A stretch of DNA of 35,343 nucleotides from an uncultured Clostridium sp. (GTDB lineage Bacteria; Bacillota; Clostridia; TANB77; CAG-508), in the NCBI GenBank assembly GCA_947571975.1, contig CANPAC010000007.1:1-35343 (forward strand). Reading direction: 5' to 3'. The translations under genes were made by a program, and so were the position numbers. Positions 25,558-33,617 of this stretch are shown here, piece by piece (position 1 is the stretch's first letter; each line of letters begins with the position of its first letter). The notes under the pieces were generated by a model. That model saw only the letters and a list, made by a program, of their open reading frames with translations, searched no databases and was not told the origin of the DNA.

Positions 25558-25682
25558 GGTTGGAAAAGAATTAAATTTTGGCAAGGAAAATTTTATTTAA
25601 AAGGCAAGGGCGCATACGTAGTGTATGTAACTGCGTTTTAAATAAAATTTGACGTAGCGAAAATTGTAATTATTTTTCAACC
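25558..25682. repeat. 125-bp palindrome upstream of the Cys-rich gene
   Basis: Imperfect inverted arms run from GGTTGGAAAAGAATTAAA to TAATTATTTTTCAACC, with the strongest block AAATTTTATTTAAAA and its inverse near the centre. The loop is GCGCATACGTAGTGTATGTA onward and contains TAGTGTATGTAA (25619-25630), shared with the 21.2-kb palindrome. It starts 34 bases upstream of the Cys-rich gene and ends 52 bases beyond the truA stop. Confidence 0.82.
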
Positions 25683-25734
25683 TTCTTCTCCTCTTTCTTT
25701 TTTACTCTATTATATGCTTCACCTATTTTATTTG

Positions 25735-26486
25735 TTAATTAGCTCTATCATATTCTACACTTACTAAATATAAACCTTGAGGAGGTAATGTCTTCCCTGC
25801 TTTAGCTCTATCTTTTTCTTCTATTATAACTGGTATTTGTTCTGGCTTAACATTTCCTAATCCTACATCTACTAGTGTTCCTGAAATAATTCTTACCATA
25901 TTATACAAAAAGCCATTTCCTGTTAACTCAATCCATATTCTATCATTATCTTTTTCTAACACATCTGCTTTATAAATTGTCCTAACACTACTTTTAGCAC
26001 TTGTTCCACTAGCCTTAAAAGCTTTAAAATCATGTTCACCTTCAAAATATTTGATAGCTTTTTTCATTGCCTCAATATTTAATTTCATAGGAATATGTGT
26101 TTCTAAATTACGGTAAATTGCTGTTCCTATTTTTGAGTTATTTATAATATAACGATATGTCTTTCTTTTACAAGATAATCGACTGTGAAACTTCTCTTCT
26201 ACTTCTTGTGCTGACTTAATTAAAATACTTTTTTTTAGATTACTATTAATAGCAATAGCAAATTTTTCAATTGGGATTTTTGAATTTGTTTTAAAATTTG
26301 CGACCTGTCCGAAGTGCATGGACTCCAGCATCTGTCCTTCCTGATGCTAATAATTCTATTTCTTCTCCTGTTATTTGTTCAATTGCTTTTTCAATAGTTC
26401 CTTGTATATTTAATTTATTAGGCTGTTTTTGCCAACCGATTGAATTCTTTTCCATCATATTCAATTGTTAATTTTATATTTCTCAT
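25735..26486 (-). CDS. truA: tRNA pseudouridine synthase A, split by two extra C bases at CGG
   Basis: Makes pseudouridine at positions 38-40 of tRNA anticodon arms. From ATG 26486 the protein reads MRNIKLTIEYDGKEFN, then C26438 gives CGG TTG (premature TAA later). Skipping C gives GWQKQPNKLNIQ, the family's invariant GWQ. The frame then passes the catalytic GRTDAGVHAL (Asp52) and breaks again at C26311 (CTT CGG ACA). Skipping it gives GQVANFKTNSKIP, another invariant motif (HALGQV). The rest (KTYRYII, GNGFLYNMVRIISGTL) is intact. The total is 249 aa, normal. Unshifted, no part with both active-site Asp and core would be made. It lies downstream of cdaA, beyond a terminator. Confidence 0.9.
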
Positions 26487-26525
26487 CTTTAATTTCATTC
26501 CCTTCAAGAGATATAATATAAAATG

Positions 26526-26548
26526 AAGTCGCTTTATACTAGCGACTT
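26526..26548 (-). terminator. cdaA terminator
   Basis: AAGTCGCT (26526-26533) pairs with AGCGACTT (26541-26548). It overlaps the cdaA stop codon and is followed by T-rich sequence on the minus strand. Confidence 0.75.
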
Positions 26549-27473
26549 ACTTATTTTCTTCTTGTTTCTTTTCTTTTTTCATACTTTCTTTTACTTTTTT
26601 TAATGTCTCTTTTCTTTCCTTTCTTTCTGCTGTAAATCTTTTTGTCACAATATTACTAATTAAAATTTTCTTTAATACATCTTCTCTTACATCAGCAATT
26701 AAAGTACCATCTTTTGCAACTGATATTTTACCAGTTTCTTCTGATACAATTACAACAATACTATCCGATTCTTTTGATATTCCTATTGCTGCTCTATGTC
26801 TTGTTCCTAATTCTTTTGCAATATCTTTATCATCTGCTAAAGGTAATACACATGCTGCTGCTGCAATTTTGTTTCCTGCTATTACAACTGCTCCATCATG
26901 TAATGGTGTTTTTGGTTCAAAGATATTTACTAATAACTGTGGTGAGACTTCTGCATTCATAGGTATTCCTGTTGATATTATATCTTGTATTTTTATATCT
27001 CGTTCTAATACAATTAAAGCTCCTGTTTTTGATTTTGAAAGTTCTGTTGCTGCAATTACTACTTTATAAATATCTTCTTTTGTTTTTGATAAAACATCTT
27101 TATCTATTCCAAAAAATCGAGCTAATTTGTTTGTTCCTAGTTGCTCTAATCCTCTTCTTAGTTCTGGCTGGAATATAACGATTATTGCAATAACTCCTAG
27201 GTTCATAATGCCTGTTAATATCCAATTTAAAATTTTTAGATTGAATAGTCCACTTACCCATGTTGCTATAATTAAAAGTGCAATTCCTTTGATTAGTTGC
27301 CATGCTCTTGAACCTTTTACAACCTTGAAAAAACAATATATTAAAAATAGCACAATAGCTAAGTCTATTATTAATGTTATTAGTTCTAGCGGGTTTGCTT
27401 GTAATGACTTTATATATGACATTATATTGTCTTTATAAAAATTTTCCCAATTCATTCCTAAATTTATTATCAT
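26547..27473 (-). CDS. cdaA: Membrane diadenylate cyclase CdaA
   Basis: Makes cyclic di-AMP from two ATP, a signal needed for potassium, osmotic and wall balance in Firmicutes. The 308-aa protein has three N-terminal membrane segments (about 30-100), FQPELRRGLEQLG, then the DisA_N catalytic domain with Asp193-Gly-Ala (LHDGAVV) and Arg225-His-Arg (GTRHRAAIG), the two diagnostic motifs. The C-terminus is a Lys/Glu-rich tail. GGAG precedes the ATG. CdaA is usually followed by ybbR (its regulator) and glmM; neither is present, and truA follows instead. Confidence 0.95.
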   Translation of the reverse strand: MIINLGMNWENFYKDNIMSYIKSLQANPLELITLIIDLAIVLFLIYCFFKVVKGSRAWQLIKGIALLIIATWVSGLFNLKILNWILTGIMNLGVIAIIVIFQPELRRGLEQLGTNKLARFFGIDKDVLSKTKEDIYKVVIAATELSKSKTGALIVLERDIKIQDIISTGIPMNAEVSPQLLVNIFEPKTPLHDGAVVIAGNKIAAAACVLPLADDKDIAKELGTRHRAAIGISKESDSIVVIVSEETGKISVAKDGTLIADVREDVLKKILISNIVTKRFTAERKERKETLKKVKESMKKEKKQEENK

Positions 27474-27487
27474 TTGTTTCTCCTTTT

Positions 27488-27616
27488 TTACGCCATTAGA
27501 GCATATACAAGCGTAATTCCTGTTCCTGCTACCATTAATAGTGCTAATACTCCTGCCATGATTTTTACAAATATCTTTCCTTTATCATAGTTTGTCTTTT
27601 TTTCTTTGTTTTTCAT
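27488..27616 (-). CDS. 42-aa single-span membrane protein upstream of cdaA
   Basis: MKNKEKKTNYDKGKIFVKIM begins a 42-residue protein with a basic N-terminus and one hydrophobic segment (about 17-40), ending VYALMA. The layout resembles the tiny DUF4044-type membrane proteins of Firmicutes, but I cannot confirm that. GAGG lies 10 bases before ATG. It ends 14 bases before the cdaA start, so they are likely co-transcribed and it might act with CdaA at the membrane. Confidence 0.7.
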   Translation of the reverse strand: MKNKEKKTNYDKGKIFVKIMAGVLALLMVAGTGITLVYALMA

Positions 27617-27714
27617 TTGATTTCATCCTCTCTTTTTCTTACTTACTAATTACTATTATAACATATCTTGTCAAATTTTCAATTCTTTTTGTCGTAATTC
27701 TATAATTATTTTTG

Positions 27715-28186
27715 TTAATTTATATATAAAGCTATTCTAAATCCTAAAATTTGACTTTTATAAGTAGCTTCCCTTTCTCCGACGTTCAGATGCAGGATTA
27801 TCGTTACCTTTTAAGTTAGTAGTACCCCCTCTACCAATTCGCTTAATAGTACCATAGCTTTCCATTGTCTATTCCCTTAAATTTCCTCCTAAGTCATAAA
27901 TATTTTTTTGCTTATTAGCAATAATATTAGGATTATTTTTATAAATTAAATCTATTCCCGTCCTATTGTTTTGATTAGTTGTTGTATTTCCATTAACTGT
28001 AGAATTATAATTTTCATTATACCAACCCTTGTTAGTACTATTTTTTACATAAGAGTCTTTATCATAAATTCCATTATCATAATTACCATCAATAAATTGC
28101 ATTGTTGTATCCCATTGTATTCCATAACACAATGTACTAGTTACATCCTCGTATCCTTTAGAAGTTGCAAAATCTTTAGACAGTTT
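27715..28186 (-). pseudogene. Decayed prepilin-like C-terminal domain
   Basis: The readable part runs KDFATSKGYEDVTSTLCYGI, WDTTMQFIDGNYDNG, GIDLIYKNN and NIYDLGGNLRE, then TAG (27869-27871) where relatives of this surface/pilin domain usually have Trp (REW-TME). Reading on gives TMESYGTIKRIGRGG, then NPASER, then C27781 forming CGG; skipping that C gives GEREATYKSQILGFRIALYI, the expected end (GFR.AL). So it has one nonsense codon, no signal or membrane start, and a CGG frameshift of the same type as in the intact genes. A partial duplicate lies at 33.9-34.06 kb. Confidence 0.7.
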
Positions 28187-28231
28187 TTAATAAAGTAGAT
28201 GAACCTATGTATTTGTCGAATAGATGTAATC

Positions 28232-28440
28232 TTAATCATTATTCAAAAAATTCATTACTAAATCTATAATTACATCTTTTTCTTTTGGATTTGACTCTGC
28301 TATTACTTAGTAGGTTTATCAGCAAATTCGGAATTTCCGAATTTAGTCATTGTTTCTGTTTCCACTAATTCTCCCTCTTTATATATATTCTTTATATGTT
28401 CATTAATAGTAGATTTAGCTTTTTCAAAATTTATTACCAC
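28232..28440 (-). pseudogene. Small frameshifted ORF with its own promoter
   Basis: From GTG 28440 the frame encodes VINFEKAKSTINEHIKNIYK, then EGELVETETMTKFGNSEFAD and KPTK, and stops at 28303. Another frame continues at once with VIAESNPKEKDVIIDLVMNF and LNND to 28232. One missing base near 28306 would join them into about 69 aa. This break is not at CGG and, unlike the CGG sites, looks like ordinary decay. The family is not recognised. Confidence 0.5.
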
Positions 28441-28475
28441 TTATCTTTCTTTATTGTTGTAGAACTATTGTTTGT

Positions 28476-28504
28476 ATTTTACATTATATTTATCCGATTG
28501 TCAA
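28476..28504 (-). promoter_or_regulatory. Promoter of the small 28.3-kb ORF
   Basis: Minus strand TTGACA (28499-28504), 17 bases, TAAAAT (28476-28481), about 35 bases before the GTG. Confidence 0.6.
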
Positions 28505-28572
28505 TGTTTTTTGCAATTTTATTCAATATATAAAATTTTATCCCTAAAATTCTTTGAACTACAGACCTTAGT

Positions 28573-29877
28573 TTAGCGTCTAATTTCTAATATTACCTTT
28601 TCTTTTTCCACCCTTTTAGAAGAAATTTTAATAATTTCTTTTAATTTTAATTTTGCTTCATTTAGCTTGCCTTCATTATTAGCATGAATATATGCTAATA
28701 CCTCGTCTTTTCTTACTTTATCTGAAACTTTTTTAGAAAGTACTATTCCAACAGATGAATCTATTTCGTCTTCTTTTGTTTCTCTTCCTGCACCTAAAAA
28801 TCCTGCTAACTTTCCTATTTCTTTACTATTAATTTCTTGTATATATCCTTCTTTTTCACTATAAATTGGTTCAATATAATCAGCTTTTGGCAATTTTTCA
28901 AGGTTTTCTATATATGAAATATCTCCTCCTTGTTTTTGTACTAATTCTAAAAATTTTTGATATGCATTTCTATTTTCTATATTTTCTAATAATTTAATTT
29001 TATTTTCTTCTAAATCTTCACCTTTTCTAGCTAATTTAAGCATATATGCTCCTAATTCTAATACTACTTGTTTTAAGTCTTCTATCATATGACCTTGCAA
29101 GAATCTAACAGCTTCAATTACTTCTAAACTATTACCAACAGCAAATCCTAAAGGTTCATTCATATTAGTTAATACACAAACTGTTTCCCTTTTAGCTAAT
29201 TTTCCAATAGCAATCATCATGTTTGCTAAATCTCTTGCTTGTTCTATATTTTGCATAAAAGCCCCTTTTCCAACAGTTACATCTAGTACAATTTTTTGTG
29301 CTCCACTTGCTATTTTTTTACTCATAATACTAGAGGCAATTAATGGTATACTTTCTACACAAGAAATAGCATCCCTTAATGCATATAACTTTTTATCGGC
29401 AGGTGCTAAGTTTAATGTTTGTGAAATAATACTAATTCCAACCTGTTCTACATTTTTTATAAATTGTTCTGTTTCAACTCCTGTTTGATATCCTGGTATT
29501 GATTCTAATTTATCAATTGTTCCGCCCGTAAAACCTAGCCCCCTTCCTGACATTTTAGCAACTTTTATACCAACAGAACTTACCAAAGGTAATAAAATTA
29601 ATGAAACCTTATCCCCCACTCCTCCTGTAGAATGTTTATCCACAATTGTTTCATTTAATGTGGATAAGTCTAATATTTCTCCTGAATTCGCCATTGCTAG
29701 TGTTAGGTTTGTTGTTTCTTGGTTTGTCATTCCATTTAAATAAATTGCCATAACTAATGCAGCTGCTTGATAGTCTTTTATATTTCCATCTGTGTATTCA
29801 GTTACAAAATATTCTATTTCTTGTTTAGTTAATTCTTGCTTATTTCTTTTTTTCTCAATTATATCAATAATTCTCAT
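28573..29877 (-). CDS. pdp: Pyrimidine-nucleoside phosphorylase
   Basis: Splits thymidine and uridine with phosphate, for salvage or sugar use. The 434-aa protein has the family phosphate and nucleoside motifs: VDKHSTGGVGDKVSL (about residue 78), KMSGRGLGFTGGTIDKLESI (about 108) and ALRDAISCVESIPLI with the key Arg-Ser/Ile substrate residues (about 167), and a C-terminal barrel-sandwich domain (GRETKEDEID, VRKDEVLAYIHAN). It could equally be named deoA; length and low GC context favour the broad pyrimidine type. It is followed at its 3' side by the decayed pilin region and preceded by rnhB, 23 bases away, so co-transcribed. Confidence 0.93.
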   Translation of the reverse strand: MRIIDIIEKKRNKQELTKQEIEYFVTEYTDGNIKDYQAAALVMAIYLNGMTNQETTNLTLAMANSGEILDLSTLNETIVDKHSTGGVGDKVSLILLPLVSSVGIKVAKMSGRGLGFTGGTIDKLESIPGYQTGVETEQFIKNVEQVGISIISQTLNLAPADKKLYALRDAISCVESIPLIASSIMSKKIASGAQKIVLDVTVGKGAFMQNIEQARDLANMMIAIGKLAKRETVCVLTNMNEPLGFAVGNSLEVIEAVRFLQGHMIEDLKQVVLELGAYMLKLARKGEDLEENKIKLLENIENRNAYQKFLELVQKQGGDISYIENLEKLPKADYIEPIYSEKEGYIQEINSKEIGKLAGFLGAGRETKEDEIDSSVGIVLSKKVSDKVRKDEVLAYIHANNEGKLNEAKLKLKEIIKISSKRVEKEKVILEIRR

Positions 29878-29900
29878 TCTATAACACCCTTTCCGTGCTA

Positions 29901-30530
29901 TTATTTTATAAAGTTTTTTGTAAAACTTCTTCTATGTATAGGACATAATCCATATTGTTTAATTGCCTCTATATGCTTTGCTGTTCCATATCCTTTATGT
30001 GCTATAAATCCATATTGTGGATAAATTTCATCCCATTGCCTCATAATTCTATCTCTTGTTACTTTAGCTATAATAGATGCAGCTGCTATATTATAACATT
30101 TAGCATCACCTTTTATGATAGAATCATATGGAATTCCTTTTGTATTAATACCTGTTAATGCATCTACTATAATTAAATCTGGTTTTACATCTAATCCTTC
30201 TACTACATTTGTAACACCTTGCTTTGTAGCATTTAAAATATTGATTTCATCTATTACATCTTGACCAATAATAGCAACAGAATAACTAATTGCTTCTTCT
30301 AAAATTAAATCATATAATTTTTCTCTCTTTTTTTCTGAAACTTTTTTTGAATCATTTACTCCTTCTATCATTGAATCTTGTGGCATAATTACCCCAGCAA
30401 CAACAACAGGACCTGCTAAAGGTCCTCTTCCCGCTTCATCTATTCCACATATTTTTTGAAATCCTTTTTGATATAAATCCTTTTCTATTTCTTTTAACTT
30501 TGTTAATCTTTCTAATTCCTTTTCTTTCAT
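29901..30530 (-). CDS. rnhB: Ribonuclease HII
   Basis: Removes RNA from RNA-DNA hybrids and single ribonucleotides from DNA. The 209-aa protein has an N-terminal helix, then CGIDEAGRGPLAGPVVVAGV with the catalytic Asp-Glu pair, VNDSKKVSEKKRE, the third acid in LIIVDAL, and KVTRDRIM with the last Asp, then GYGTAKHIEAI and HRRSFTKNF. All active-site acids are present. It lies 26 bases downstream of a prepilin-like gene and upstream of pdp. Confidence 0.96.
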   Translation of the reverse strand: MKEKELERLTKLKEIEKDLYQKGFQKICGIDEAGRGPLAGPVVVAGVIMPQDSMIEGVNDSKKVSEKKREKLYDLILEEAISYSVAIIGQDVIDEINILNATKQGVTNVVEGLDVKPDLIIVDALTGINTKGIPYDSIIKGDAKCYNIAAASIIAKVTRDRIMRQWDEIYPQYGFIAHKGYGTAKHIEAIKQYGLCPIHRRSFTKNFIK

Positions 30531-30556
30531 TTATTATTCCTTCTATTTTTTTAGTC

Positions 30557-31048
30557 TTATTCAAGCCCATCAATTTCTGTCAAAGAATACCTACCATCAT
30601 ATCCTTTTGTATTATAAATTTCCACCCTTATATTTGTTTCATCAAATTGAATTAAATATCTTTCATCTTTTCCTAACTCCATTTTTGTTAATCCCCATTT
30701 TTCTTGAGTTTCTTGTGTTAATTCATAACAAGAGTCAGCATCTGTTATATAATCAGGAACATTACTAGCTTTTTGTAATCCTTGTTGTTGCTCATATACT
30801 TCTTGCCTTGCTGTTACTTTTCGTTCATTTTTTTGCTCTTCTGTTCCAATTCCCATTTTAAAATTCACTTCTTCTACATATTCTCTTGCTTTTGCCTGAA
30901 TCAACAACATATTTGTTTTTAATTCTTCTAATTTTGCCTTTTGTATCGTTTCTCTTCCACTATAAAAACTAATTCCTGCTATAATTATTAGTACAACTAC
31001 TGTTATTGTTAAAGCTACTAATGTTACACCTTCTACCTTATTTTTCAA
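30557..31048 (-). CDS. Prepilin-like protein
   Basis: A 163-aa protein starting MKNKVEGVTLVALTITVVVL. The short basic leader, Gly at the cut site (VEG|VTLVAL) and long hydrophobic helix fit a type IV prepilin/pseudopilin signal, though the usual Glu5 of the mature form is missing (Ala). The rest is a long helix (KAKLEELKTNMLLIQAKARE) and a small soluble domain of unknown fold. It may be an envelope or pseudopilin subunit. No pilin assembly gene is in the window. Confidence 0.7.
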   Translation of the reverse strand: MKNKVEGVTLVALTITVVVLIIIAGISFYSGRETIQKAKLEELKTNMLLIQAKAREYVEEVNFKMGIGTEEQKNERKVTARQEVYEQQQGLQKASNVPDYITDADSCYELTQETQEKWGLTKMELGKDERYLIQFDETNIRVEIYNTKGYDGRYSLTEIDGLE

Positions 31049-31200
31049 TTATACTCCCATTCCTTTCTAAAATCATAAATTAAAGCTAAAAAAAATGTAA
31101 TTATTCTCAACATTTATTCTCTACATTCTTTTTTTACATTATATATTTTTATTTCTATATTTTCAATACAAAGGCAAATTTTTTTCACATAAATTTCACA

Positions 31201-31236
31201 AACCTATTGTATTATATCGTTACAATAGGTTATTAT
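31201..31236 (+). promoter_or_regulatory. htrA promoter with 11-bp operator-like palindrome
   Basis: AACCTATTGTA (31201-31211) and TACAATAGGTT (31221-31231) are a perfect inverted repeat with a 9-base spacer. It overlaps the likely -35 (TTGTAT, 31207-31212) and the spacer ahead of TATTAT (31231-31236). This placement suits a repressor or stress-regulator site. Confidence 0.6.
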
Positions 31237-31272
31237 ATTAATAGTACATTTAAATTTAGGAGGTTAAACAAA

Positions 31273-32535
31273 ATGGAAGAAAACGAAAAGAAAGATGAAA
31301 AAAATCAAAATTTTAAAGCAGTTCAGAATCCTAATACATACAAGGCAACATTAAAAAATCAATCTGAACCAAAAGCAAAAATAGGATTTGGAAAAAGTAT
31401 ATTATTACCATTTCTTAGTGGCGTTGTTGGTTGTTCAGTAGTACTAGGAACTTGTTTTGGTGTTCCGTCTATTCGCTCTCAAATACTAAAAGTAACACAA
31501 AACACAGAATATACAGGTCCATCAGAAAATTCTGGATATGTAAGTCAAACTTCACTTTCTAATTATTCAGATACTGCTGTATTTGCTGCTAACAAAGTGT
31601 TACCATCTATTGTAGGAATCACTGTAGAATATAATGTAAATTCTCTTGTTTCTATGTTTGGTAGACAAACTCAAACTAGCACAGCTAAAGCTACTGGTTC
31701 TGGTATTATTATGAGTGATGATGGTTATATTTTAACAAATAATCATATTGTAGCTACATCTTCATCTGAGTCTTATTACTCTGTATCAGAAGCTACTAAA
31801 ATAACAGTTTCTTTATTTAATGATGAAACTGAATATGAAGCAAAAATTATTGGAACTGATGAGCAAACAGACTTAGCTGTTATAAAAATCGAAAAAACTG
31901 GTCTTTCTAAAGCAGAATTTGCTGATTCTGATAATATAAAAGTAGGGGAATTTGCTATGGCTGTCGGAAATCCTCTAGGAATGCAAAGTAGTATTACTTG
32001 TGGTGTTATTAGTGCAGTCAATAGAGAAGTTACTGATTCTGATGGAAAGAAATTTACTTTAATTCAAACTGATGCTGCTATTAATTCTGGTAATAGTGGT
32101 GGTGCTTTAGTTAATAGTGAAGGTAAAGTTGTTGGTATTAATACTTTAAAACTTTCTGGAACTGGTATTGAAGGAATGGGATTTGCAATTCCTATTAATT
32201 CAACTACAGATATTTCTTCTCAATTGATTCAATATAGTAAAGTAAAAAGACCATATATAGGCATTTCTGGTATGGATTTAACTGAAAGTACAGCTAAAGC
32301 TAATAAATTAGTTGTTGGTATTTATGTAAAAGCTGTTGATGATTTTTCTGCTGGTGAGAAAGCAGGTATTAGAATTGGTGATGTTATTATTGAAGCAGAT
32401 GGTAGAAAAATTACTAAAATGGATGAATTAAATGAAATAAAAAATTCTCATCAAATTGGTGATGAGTTGAAGATTAAAGTTAATCGTGATGGACAAGAAA
32501 AAGATTTAACTATTATTTTAGGTGAGCAACCTTAA
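31273..32535 (+). CDS. htrA: HtrA/DegP-type serine protease with PDZ domain
   Basis: Membrane-anchored envelope quality-control protease, 420 aa. A charged cytoplasmic head is followed by one membrane segment (about 39-62), a trypsin-like domain with His in ILTNNHIVA, Asp in QTDLAVIKI and Ser in NSGNSGGALVN, then a PDZ domain (about 335-415, KAGIRIGDVIIEADGR). All three catalytic residues are present. ATG 31273 is chosen for the TTAGGAGG site upstream; a longer in-frame start lacks one. It is monocistronic, followed by several hairpins. Confidence 0.95.
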   Translation: MEENEKKDEKNQNFKAVQNPNTYKATLKNQSEPKAKIGFGKSILLPFLSGVVGCSVVLGTCFGVPSIRSQILKVTQNTEYTGPSENSGYVSQTSLSNYSDTAVFAANKVLPSIVGITVEYNVNSLVSMFGRQTQTSTAKATGSGIIMSDDGYILTNNHIVATSSSESYYSVSEATKITVSLFNDETEYEAKIIGTDEQTDLAVIKIEKTGLSKAEFADSDNIKVGEFAMAVGNPLGMQSSITCGVISAVNREVTDSDGKKFTLIQTDAAINSGNSGGALVNSEGKVVGINTLKLSGTGIEGMGFAIPINSTTDISSQLIQYSKVKRPYIGISGMDLTESTAKANKLVVGIYVKAVDDFSAGEKAGIRIGDVIIEADGRKITKMDELNEIKNSHQIGDELKIKVNRDGQEKDLTIILGEQP

Positions 32536-32597
32536 AATTTTAAAGTTTCACTTTCAGTTCACACAATGGACAAAATTCATTGTTAAAATGCTAGCAT

Positions 32598-32692
32598 AGT
32601 AAGTAAATACTACTTACTTGAAATTAAAAACATCCCCTTTTATTTTCAAAAAAGAAAGAGAAGTTTTGCTAGATACTACTTCTCTTTCTTTT
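32598..32692. terminator. Hairpins after htrA
   Basis: Two stems: AGTAAGTA/TACTTACT (32598-32618) and AAAGAAAGAGAAGT/ACTTCTCTTTCTTT (32651-32691), the second with a T tail on the plus strand, a good htrA terminator. Confidence 0.75.
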
Positions 32693-32713
32693 TATTTATG
32701 AGTTTAAAATCTA

Positions 32714-32752
32714 AAATTGCTAGTTCTGGGACAGTCACAGAACTAGCAATTT
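32714..32752 (-). terminator. Strong hairpin past the DUF3298-like gene
   Basis: AAATTGCTAGTTCTG (32714-32728) pairs perfectly with CAGAACTAGCAATTT (32738-32752) around GGACAGTCA. It directly follows the leftward gene's stop and has T-rich flanks; the loop carries the GGGACAG motif seen in other hairpins here. Confidence 0.85.
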
Positions 32753-32759
32753 AATATTA

Positions 32760-33617
32760 TTATATAACAATCAAATCCATTTCACTTGTAAAAGTCCCAT
32801 TTCCATAAGCATATATAACATATAAAGTATTAGCTGTAAGATAGAATTCCTTTGTATTTTCTATGTTATAAATATTACTTGTTACATCTCTACTATAAAT
32901 ATTATATCCAAGGTTTTTTAAATCTTCTACTTTCTTTTGCTCTACTTGAATTTCACTTTTTATATTTTCTTGTATTTTAGATTTTTCCAAATTTTCTATT
33001 TTTAATACTTCTTCTAATGTAACTTCTTTATTATTTTTTAAATCATAATTAAAAGTTTCTATTATTACTCTTTGTGCACTTGACCCTTCTTTCAAATTTG
33101 AACGTATTATTAAAGATAATATATCATTATAAATATTAGCTGTATATTCTACTGTGTAAATTGTGTTTCTATTTTGGCTTGCTAGTACACTATTTGTTTT
33201 TTCAACAAAACTTTCAATCTCATGGTTGTATTCGTCTATTTTAGGATTATCTATATTAATGTAAGGTATATGTACTTCTATATCATAGCTATTTATTTTG
33301 CTTTCTTTTTTTTCTACTTTTGTATAAATAAGAGGTTTGTCTATTTCTTTTCTTTTATTCTCTTGATTTTCTTCGTTCTCTATTTTGTTTGTAAATATTT
33401 GCTCAAATTCAACTTTTTCTATTTCAATTTGTTCTTTTGTTTTGTCTCCTATTTGTATATTAGTTTCAATTCCTAGCATGTTTTTAAAATCTGTTGTTGA
33501 ATAAAATTGAAAATAAAATGCTACTATGATTGAAATAATACATATTACCATAATTATAATATAAATTGCTATTTCTCGCTTTCTAAATGTTTTTTTCTCT
33601 GGCAATATTACTTTCAT
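32760..33617 (-). CDS. Membrane-anchored DUF3298/RsiV-like protein
   Basis: A 285-aa protein: a basic cytoplasmic start, one membrane segment (about 17-38), a Glu/Lys-rich linker, then an extracellular domain. The domain has EVHIPYINIDNPKIDEYNHE, a stretch around VEYTANIYNDILSLIIRSN, then FNYDLKNNKEVTLEEVLKIE. This pattern is that of DUF4163/DUF3298-type domains, found in RsiV-like anti-sigma factors and PdaC-like wall enzymes. No sigma-factor gene is adjacent, and no anti-sigma head is recognisable, so regulation is not claimed. Confidence 0.7.
   Translation of the reverse strand: MKVILPEKKTFRKREIAIYIIIMVICIISIIVAFYFQFYSTTDFKNMLGIETNIQIGDKTKEQIEIEKVEFEQIFTNKIENEENQENKRKEIDKPLIYTKVEKKESKINSYDIEVHIPYINIDNPKIDEYNHEIESFVEKTNSVLASQNRNTIYTVEYTANIYNDILSLIIRSNLKEGSSAQRVIIETFNYDLKNNKEVTLEEVLKIENLEKSKIQENIKSEIQVEQKKVEDLKNLGYNIYSRDVTSNIYNIENTKEFYLTANTLYVIYAYGNGTFTSEMDLIVI

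Noticed and set aside
24850..25682. CRISPR array
   Set aside because: The repeats are palindromes that occur singly; there are no regularly spaced direct repeats anywhere in the window.
26714..27336. Several frames opposite cdaA
   Set aside because: They are Leu/Ile-rich mirror frames of a membrane protein gene with no ribosome sites.
4568..27781. Simple reassignment of CGG to another amino acid
   Set aside because: Changing the amino acid would not restore the downstream frame; every site needs one base skipped as well.
4568..27781. Homopolymer sequencing error as the cause of all breaks
   Set aside because: Each extra C is isolated between T or A and G, none extends a run, and all eight respect codon phase. 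A modification-related base-calling error remains possible and should be checked in reads.
27869..27871. TAG read as tryptophan
   Set aside because: TAG appears to be a normal stop elsewhere (for example DUF2508 and the 34.1-kb gene), and this gene is a fragment anyway.
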